Below, piece by piece: positions 12,425-21,400 of a stretch of 26,936 nucleotides of DNA. Positions within the stretch are counted from its first letter, which is position 1. Every line of letters starts with the position of its first letter. Origin of the DNA: Baffinella frigidus (lineage: Eukaryota; Cryptophyceae; Cryptomonadales; Baffinellaceae); assembly GCA_026770585.1 (NCBI GenBank), contig MU646318.1:865685-892620 (forward strand), given 5' to 3'. Made by a program: the position numbers and the translations under genes. The notes beneath the pieces are model-generated. The model worked only from the letters and a program-made list of their open reading frames with translations. It was not told the origin of the DNA and ran no database searches.

Positions 12425-15400
12425 GAGAGAAAGAGAAAGAGAGAGAGAGAGAGAGAGGCGGGGGTGCGGGGGGAGGCACCCGAGGCGCATGAAGGCGTCG
12501 AGGTAGTTGGGCCGCTCTTTCAGAATCGCCCGGTACAGCACGTGCGCCTGCGGTTTGGGGTTTCGTGTTTAGGGTTTAGGGTTTGGGGTTGATGGTTTGG
12601 GGTTTGGGGTTTGGGGTTTGGTGTTAGAGCGTGGGGTTTAGAGTTTGGGGGTTTGGGGGTTTGGGGGTTTGGGGGTTTGGGGTTTAGGGTTTAGGGTTTA
12701 GGGTTTAGGGTTTGGGGTTTGGGGTTTCAGGTGTGAGCTTTGGGGTTTGGGTGTTATGGCTTGGATTTTGGGGTATGGGGTTTGGGGTTTGGGGTTTAGG
12801 GTTTGGGGTTTAGGGTGTAGGGTTTAGAGTTTGGGGAGGCTCGGAACCTGCGCGAGAGAGTTGGCTTGTTCGTGGAGGCGCGCGAGGTTGTAGAGGACCG
12901 TAACCTGTCGAGGCGACCTCGGTTTAGTCGACAGCCCTGGGACGGTGGCTCCGCATCAGGTTTTGGGCGAGCTTTGCGCATCAATGATCACCAAAAGCAC
13001 GGATCAATGATCACTGATCACTCATCACTGATCACTGCTAATAATAAATGATCAATCATCAACGATCAATTATCAATTATCAGGGACCAATGATCAATGG
13101 TCAATGATCAGGCATCAAGGAACACGCATGCAGGATCCAGGATTATCAAACCATGCATCCAGGATCCAGGATCCAGCATCAAAACCACCAAGCATCACGC
13201 GTTATCGTGTCCCTCCGTCACCACGTTTGAGAAATTTAGTACCATGAGTTTCTCAAAAGTGGACAAAATGGCCCCAAAAGTGGACAAAATGGCTCTCAAA
13301 AGTGGACAAAATGGCTCCATTTTCGTGTCCCTCCGCCCACACCCCGCGCTCCCCCCAGCTGCACCACTCCAGACGCCGTGTGAGCCTCGGTCGGACAGGT
13401 GACGAGCCTCGGTCGGACAGGTGACGAGCCTCGGTCGGCCTTTCTCCTCCCAAGCGGGGTCTCACGCCGTCGCTAAACCCCACACCACTTACCGCGTTGG
13501 ACAGCGCGAGGTCGGTGCCGTCGGCCCGCACAAGCTCGCGCATGGAATCATGCGTCAACGCAGTCAACCCTTAACCCTAAGGGTCAAAGGGTTAACCGCG
13601 TTGGAACGTCTTTACCGCGGTAAGGGTGAGGAATTACCGCGTTGGGATTCCTCACCCTTACCGCGTTGGATTACAGCCCCAGGTCGGTACCGTCGGCCCG
13701 CACACGCTCCCCGCCCCCCGCCCCCCCCCCCCGCACCAGCGCAACACCACACCGCACCCCCGCACACACAAAAAAAATGACTAGTGCGAGGCTCGTAACC
13801 CGCGGCAGGGACGCGCCAGGGCCAACCCCCAAACCCCACACCACGTACCGCGTTGGACTGCAGCGCCAGGTCGGTGCCGTCGGCCCGCACAAGCTCCCCG
13901 TCCCCAGTCGGCGGCTCCAGCCCGAACCCGCGCAGCGCCTGGGGCCAGTCCAGACATTAGCTTTTTCGGAGGGAAAATGGGGAAACCGGTGTAGAGCTGC
14001 CCGTTTCTGGTGGGCGGTTCCAAGCCCGAATCCGCGCAGCGCCTGGGGGCAGTCCAGACATTAGCTTTTTCGGAAACATCTTGGGGAAACCGGTATAGAG
14101 CTCCCTGTTTCCGGTGGGTGGCTCCAGCCCGAACCCGCGCAGCGCCTGGGGGCAGTCCAGCCATTAGCGTTTCCGAAACATTTTGGGGAAAGTGGTATAG
14201 AGCTCCCCGTTTCCGGTGGGCGGTTCCAAGCCCGAATCCGCGCAGCGCCTGGGACCACGCCAGGGATTAGCGTTTTCCATTCTTTCTTGGGGGGGGGGGC
14301 GGTGTAGTGGGGGCGGGGCCCGGAAGGGTTGGGGGTCTGTGAGTTCAGGATTCAGGGTTTAGGGTGGTATGCGGGTCCAGGATTCAGGGTTGAGGGTTGA
14401 GGGTTGAGGGTTCAGGAAGCGGACGTTACCTTGTTATAAAAGCTGAGCGCTTGCTCCTTATTCCCGAGCTTGTGGTAGAGTGTCCCGATGTTGCCCAGCA
14501 GCTGCGGCGTCACCTGGATTCGCGTTTCCTTTTCAATAAGAGGTTGCATAGGAGAAATTGGCTATGGTATAGTAAATTGAATTAGGCCTCCTAATTGAAT
14601 GGACACGCTAATTAGGGGACTGGTGCAGTTGTCTGCTGAGACGATTCCCGAGGTTGTGATAGAGCGTTTGGGGGTTGGGGTTTGGGGTTTGGGGTTTGGG
14701 GTGTGGGGTTTGAGGTCGAGGGTTAGGGTTAGGGGAACGGGGAATGGGGTGTAGATTTTAGGGTTTAGGGTTTAGGGTTTAGGGTTTAGGGTTTAGGGTT
14801 TAGGGTTCATGGTTTAGGGTTTAGGGTTTAGGGTTTAGGCGGCACCTTCTTCCCGCGCCGCTTCAACGCTTCCCGCGCCTTGTGGTGGTATTGCAGTGCC
14901 TGGTTTCAGGATTTAGGGTTTGGGGTTTAGGGTTTAGGGTTCAGGGTTTAGGGTTAGGAGTTTGGGTGTGGGGTTTAGGGTTTAGGGTTTAGGGTTTGGG
15001 GTTAGCGGTCGATGGGTCATACAGGGCGATTGCTGTGGTATCTGAGAGCTAGAGCTGCAGGAAATACGGGGCGATTGGTGTGGTATTTGAGAGCTAAGGG
15101 CACAGGGCAATACATGGCGACTGTTCTGGAATGTTCTGGAATGTTCTGGAATCTTCTCGAAACAGCGAGAGTTATGGGCGGGAATACCTTGGCCGGGTTG
15201 TGCTTCTCGTGCAGCGTCGCCAGTTCGTTCCACACGTCCTCGTCGATGTTGTTCTCCTGTTTCGGGTGTAGGGTTTAGGGGTTGGGCGAGTCCCGGCATC
15301 GTCCTGGAGCCTCCCACTTCCGAAACACAACCGTGACATGCTGGGTGTGCGGTAAAAACACGCTCACTTTGGAGCTGAAACGACCCCGGGCTCACCAAAT

Positions 15401-18400
15401 CGCCTCACCCGAAAAGCCTAGTTTCCTCTCAAGGCTCTTAATAAATTCTTTTTTGAGAATTGAGACAAAGCTGGGAGCTGGGGGCAGACAGGCTTGCGCT
15501 CCAGAATCTTCTTGAAATGTTCCGAGGGATTTGACCGTGCCGCCACTACGGGTTGACCGACTTTTCTCAAGTTGTCATACTGGGTTCGCGGTACAAACTC
15601 GTCAACTTTGGGGCGGAAACAAGGGGCTGGGTGCGGACCGGCTCGCGCTCGAGAATCTTCTTGAAGTGCTCCAGAGACTTGATCGTGTCTCCGGATCGCG
15701 CGCACACCACCCTAAACCCTATCCCTCAAGTGGCCAGTAGGCTCCTACGCCCTACCGTAGGGCCCTAGGACCTGCTTAGGACTTCCACGGGCGATTATTC
15801 ACCCGTTGGTCACTTAAGGGATTCCCTAAACCCTACCCCGCGGCGCATTCGTAGTATTGATACGGCGAGGGCCGGCCCGCGCCGTATCACCTTTCGGCTT
15901 CCTCAAAATGAGGAGAGGCCTCCCCACGTCCCATGCGGTTTCGGGTTTAGAGGCTGACCGGCTCGCGTTCGAGGATCTTCTTGAAGTGCTCCAGAGACTT
16001 GATGGTGTCTCCGCTCTGGCCGACTATTCGTTGACACACTGGGTTCACGGTACAAACTCGTCAACTTTGAAGTGGAAACGAGGAGCTGGGGGCGGACCGG
16101 CTCGCGCTCGAGAATCTTCTTGAAGTGCTCCAGAGACTTGATCGTGTCGCCGGATCGCGCGCAGACCACCCCCAGCATCTTCCGCACCTCGTAGCTGTGC
16201 GGGTGCACCTGTGTAGGGAGGCGAGGGTCCAGGGTTGAGGGAGGGAGAGATTAGGGATCAGGCATGGGATAGCAGGGCCTTTCACGCCCGCACGACTTCA
16301 TCCGGACGAGCATTTATGATAAATACGCACCGGCAACGAAAATTACTACACACATGTTTTAATAACTACTAGTATGATCGATTTGTGTAGTAAATTTCGT
16401 TGCCTTTGCGTACTGATCATGAATACTCGCCGCGATGAGACTCTCGTGGGTCTCGCGCGCACACCACCCCCCTCCATAAAACCTACACACTACACCTACA
16501 CCCTTCACCCTACACCCTACACCCTACACCCTACGCCCTACCCCCAGAGTCTTGCTCGCACCTCGTAGCTGTGCGGGTGCACCTGCCACAGTTTAGAGAG
16601 GGAGGGGTTGGAGTTCAGGGAGGGAGGGTTCAGGGTTCAGGGTTCAGGGTTCAGGGTTCAGGGTTCAGGGTTCAGGGTTTAAGGTTCAGGGTTCAGGGTT
16701 CAGGGTTCAGGGTTCAGGGTTCAGGATCTAGAGTTTCGGGTTTCGGGTTTATAGGACCTTGAGGACTTTGTCGAGGCAAGCGATTGCCTCCATCCATTTC
16801 CGCGAGTGCATGTTCGTCTGGCCCAGGCCGTACTGCGGGAGCATGAACTCCGGCCAGAAATGCGCGGCATACTCATAGTACTTGTGTGCCTGAGGATGGG
16901 GAAAGGGTTCAGGGTTTGAACGCTTTGGTTAGTGCTTAGGGTGTGAACGCTTTGGTGAGGGTTTGGGGGTTAGGGTTTGTGGGGTGAGGGTTAGGGTTGA
17001 AGGTTGGAGGTTGAGTGTTTCGGATTGAAGTACTGCGGGAGCATGAACTCCGGCCAGAAATGCGCCGCGTACTCATAGCATTTGTGCGCCTGTATGCGGG
17101 GGGGGGGGGTTAGGGCGGAGAGGGGGTTAGGGTGTGGTGCGCAGGTCTAGGGTCTGCGGGTGAGGGTAAAATGCGCCGCGTACTCGTAGTATTTGTGCGC
17201 CTGAGTAGAGGGGGGATTTAGGGTTTAGGGTTTAGGGTTTAGGGTTTAGGGTTTAGGGTTTAGGGTGTAGGGTTTGGCGTTTTGGTTAGGGTTGAAGGGT
17301 TAGGGTTTGCGGGTTTAGGGGTTTAGAGCGGGGAGGGGTTTAGGGCGGAAGAGGGTTTGGGATGTGGCGTGCAGGTGTAAGTTTTGAGGGTTAGGGTTAG
17401 GGGGTGAAGGTTTCGGATTCAGCATTTAGGGTGTGGCTTGCCTGGTCCATCTTGCCCTTGATGTGGTGAGTCCGCGCAATGTGGAAGCAGCTCTTAGGGT
17501 TTCGGATTTCGGATTTCGGGTTCCGGATTTCGGGATTAGGGTTCATGGTTTACGGTTTTCGGGTTCAGGGCGTAAGGTTTGAAACCTGGTCCATCTGGCC
17601 CTTGATGTGGTGAGTCCGCGCAATATGAAAACAGCTCTCCGCGCGGATGCTCTTCACCTCCGTGTTCTGGAACGCCTGCAATGCGGGTTTAGGGTTTAGG
17701 GTCTAGTAAATCAAAAAGCTTACGTTATAGGACTTATTGTGGACGCGACTCTGTACAAAATTTATAATGCAAAACAATCCAGAGCTTTGAAAGTCCTGGA
17801 ATTTCTTTTCAAATCGTTGTAATGCTGGTAAGTCCTCCGTTAACGAGCACCTCAAGGTGCTCGGTAAAGTAAGATTTTGGCATTAGAGCGCTGTGCAGAG
17901 AAGTTGGCCACGGAAAATAATGGAAAATCGAGAAATTGGAGTCATTTGTCAACTTTTGAGAAACTTAGTACCATGATTTCCTCAAAAGTGGACAAAATGG
18001 CTCCAATTTCCCCATTTTCCCATTTTTCGGTGGCCAAATTCTCTGCACAGCTCTCCACAAGGGTCGAGGGTTTGGGGATGCAGGATCGAAACCTGTTCAC
18101 ACCCCAGTTTGAAACGCCTGCGGCACATGGTCCAGCCAGAAGGCTACAGAGAACGCGGATTTCTAAATCCAGGGTCATTTTCTTCGGAGTGTACCTGGAA
18201 TGGTCACGTACCCCCCGGATATCCGGGGAGGTGGGTTCACCGTAGCCTTCTTAGTCGTACGGTGTGGAGTTTGGGGCTGGGTTTAGGGTTCAAGGGCTCA
18301 GGATCGGAGGCCTACACGCGTCCAATCCCTAGCTCTGCCTCAGTAAAACTGGGCTCACCATTAAAAAAAAATAGAGCAGGAGCTCTAGTACAAAAGTGCA

Positions 18401-21400
18401 GCTAAAATAAATTTATGGCGGGCCCAATTTATCTCAGGCAGAGCTAGAACCCCTGCTGAGCGGACCAGCCAGGGTCTGTCTGGGGGCGCGTAAATAACCC
18501 GGGCAGGACTTCGCTCTCGGATAACGGCTCCAAGTACGCCCCCCACCCGTGCCCGCCCCCCACCCCAGAAGAGAGAGAGAGAGACTCTAGCTCTGCCTCA
18601 GTTAATCCGGGCTCCTCATTAAATATGTTCTGTTTAAATTCAGGACTCCGTACCAACGCTCCAATACAAAGAGCATCTGACTGTATTTAACTGCGAGCCC
18701 AGATTAATTGAGGCAGAGCTAGAACACGCGCCTAACCCCTTTTGACTGCACCAGACACGTGTGGATTTGACCACTTTGACATTTGACTGCTCTATCCGAG
18801 GCTGTGACTACCCCGGGACCTAGGGTGAAGGGTGTAGGGTGTAGGGTGTAGGGTGTAGGGTGTAGGGTGTAGGGTGTAGGGTGTAGGGTGTAGGGTGTAG
18901 GGCAAACCGCACACACTGCGAAGTCGCGGGAGTCGAGGGCGATGAGTACCAGTAAAAGCAAGGGTTAGTAAAAGCAAGGGTTGACGGGCAGACGAGCAAG
19001 GGTCAACGGGCGTACGCAGATCCACACAGCGGGCTGCGAAGGGATTGTTGGCACAGCTGGCTCCGAAGGGATCCGCCACCAAAAACCGGATAGGATATCT
19101 GTAGGAACGACCCTATGTCCCTACGGATGGCCTACGGTAGGTCCTATGGGCTATCCACTGATGGGTTATTCACGAGACCCCTTGGTAGCCCGCTGTGTGG
19201 AGGGGAACCTCGCCGGGTAAGCGAGCGCGTCCAACCACTCGAGGCTGGAAGTGGGACCATTTTACATGTGGGGTTGTTACATTTAGTACCAGTCACGGGC
19301 AGGCTTGGTCACGTATCTCGGGTTATAACCCGAGATAACCCGAGATACGTGACCAAACGACCCTATTTGTGTGAAAATTACTACACAGCGGTCCACTTGT
19401 AAAGGACTTGTAAAGTTCAAACTTTTAAAATAGTCACTTCTAGCCTCGAGTGGGACACGGGCTGTCTGGGGCGGTGACTAACCCGGACATGACTAGCACA
19501 CGAAAAAACGAGGGTTTGTCACCGGGCGCCCGCATCCTACGCTGGACCTGAGGGTGGTCAATTGCAAAAGTCAACTCATCAGCAGGCGTGAGTCAACTTT
19601 TGGCAGAATGTACAGGATCCTGCATTCTTTCCTTGTGTCAACTTATGATTGCTCCCGGTCACGTCTAAAGTAGTGGGGGGAACTCGCCTGGTAAGCGAGC
19701 GCGTAGGCCTTATCCACCTCCCCCCGCACGATAAAGTGGTTTGCCAGATGGTTGAGAACCACCGCTGAGTTCTTCCCGTCCATAGACGAGTTGTACCTAG
19801 TTTAGGGTTTGGGGTTTGGGGTTTGGGGCTTAGGGTGTAGGGTTTAGGGTATAGGGTTGAGGGCTTGGTGTCTAGCATTTAAGGTTTAGGGCTTAGGTGT
19901 TTTGGGGTTTAGGGTTTAGAGTTTATGGTTTATGGTTTGTGGTTTGTGGTTGAAGGGGGTTTCGGGTTCAGGGTTTAGGGGTGTACGCGCGCTCCATGAG
20001 CTTGCGCGCCGACGCTACGGTGTTGAGGGTTTAGGGTGTAGGGTTCGGTGTTTAGTGTCCAAGGGGATTTAGGGTTTAGGGTTTAGGGTGTAGGGGTGTA
20101 CGCGCGCCCCATAAGCTTCAGCGCGTCGGCGCCTATGGAGCGTATAACCCTATACCCGAAACCCCAACCCCTAAATCCCCTTATTCGCGTTACAGTAAAA
20201 CTTAAGGGTGTAGGGGAGTACGCGCGCTCCATGAGCTTGAGCGCCGACGCCACGTGCGTCTGCCGCAGCAGATCCTGCTCAGGGATGCGGGTTTGGGGTT
20301 TGGGGTTTGGGGTTTGGGGTTCAGGGTTTAGGGTTTAGGGGGGTTAGGGTTTACTGTTCAGGGTGTAGGATTGAGGGCTGAGGGTGTAGGGTCAATATGC
20401 TCGTCCTTCGAGAGCTCTGCCTCGGGTGGGGTGTTCATGTCGATGGGTGTAGGGTATACGATTTACGGTTTAGGGTTTCGGGTGTAGGGTTTAGAGTTTA
20501 GGGTTCAGGGTTAACCTGATCGTCCTTCGGGAGCTCGGCCTCGGGGGTGGTGTTCATGTCGATCACCGCCATGCCCGCGAGCGCCTCTGTGTTGTCGGGC
20601 GCGAGGTCCAGGACGCGCTGGATAGTGTTGGCGTTCAGCGTTCACGGTGTGTAGCGTTCAGCGTTCACGGTTCATGGTTCAGCGTTCACGGTTCATGGTT
20701 CATGGTTCATGGTTCAGGGTTCAGGGTTCGCCTCGGTGTTGTCGGGCGCGAGGTCCAGCACGTCGGGTTCAGTGTTCACGGTTCATGGGGGGTTCGGGTT
20801 CGGGGGAAAGGTTTTCAGGGGTTCGGTTTCAGGGGAAGGGTTTTCGGGCAAACCTGGAAGGCCTCGCGCGCGCGCTCGGGGAGGCGCATCGCGCCGTAGC
20901 AGTGCGCGATGCCGAGACGGACCTCGGGGGGGCACGCGGGGTTCAGCATGAGGACTTGCTTGTAGCAGTCGAGCGCCTTCTGGTACTTGCGGGAGTTGAA
21001 GAGCACGGCCGCTTTCCCGAGGAGCGCGGGGATGAACGTCTTGTCGCACTCGAGCGCCTGGTCGAACATGAAGCCCGCGTCGCGGAGGTGCTCGCCGATC
21101 TGCTCGCGCGCGCCGTTCTTCCCCCCCTTCTGCGGGATCGAGATCTTGGCCATGTGGATCAGCGCCTTGCCGCACCAGGTGAGCGGCATGTTGGAGTCGA
21201 TCTTGTCCGAGTTCTGGTAGTGGTCGTTGGCCATCTGCAGGTGCTGCTCCTTTTTGTGCTTGTTCTTGGAGCGCGCTGCCACCTGCGTGTTGTACGCCGC
21301 GAGGCAGTTGAGCAGCGCGATACGCCCCTCCTTGTCCCCCTTGTAGTACTCCTGATAGAAGGGGCCATCCTCGCCCGTGCTCGTCTCCATGACAGTTTGG

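Larger units (their letters stand above)
17676..19687. other. CTR9 intron 4 (2 kb), element-rich
   Basis: The longest intron. It contains inverted-repeat elements at 17886-18053, 18329-18447, 18587-18722, 19022-19200 and 19540-19673, a weaker hairpin at about 18137-18255, a TGTAGGG array at 18826-18902 and a cruciform TATCTCGGGTTATAACCCGA at about 19313-19345. No exon-like sequence beyond a 22-nt exon 4 echo. Confidence 0.82.

Noticed and set aside
11805-12479. 224-codon minus-strand open frame rich in Ser-Leu and Pro-Glu-Thr-Arg runs
   Set aside because: It is a translation of the GA/CT tract and the TTTCGGG array, crossing parts of CTR9 exons in the wrong frame.
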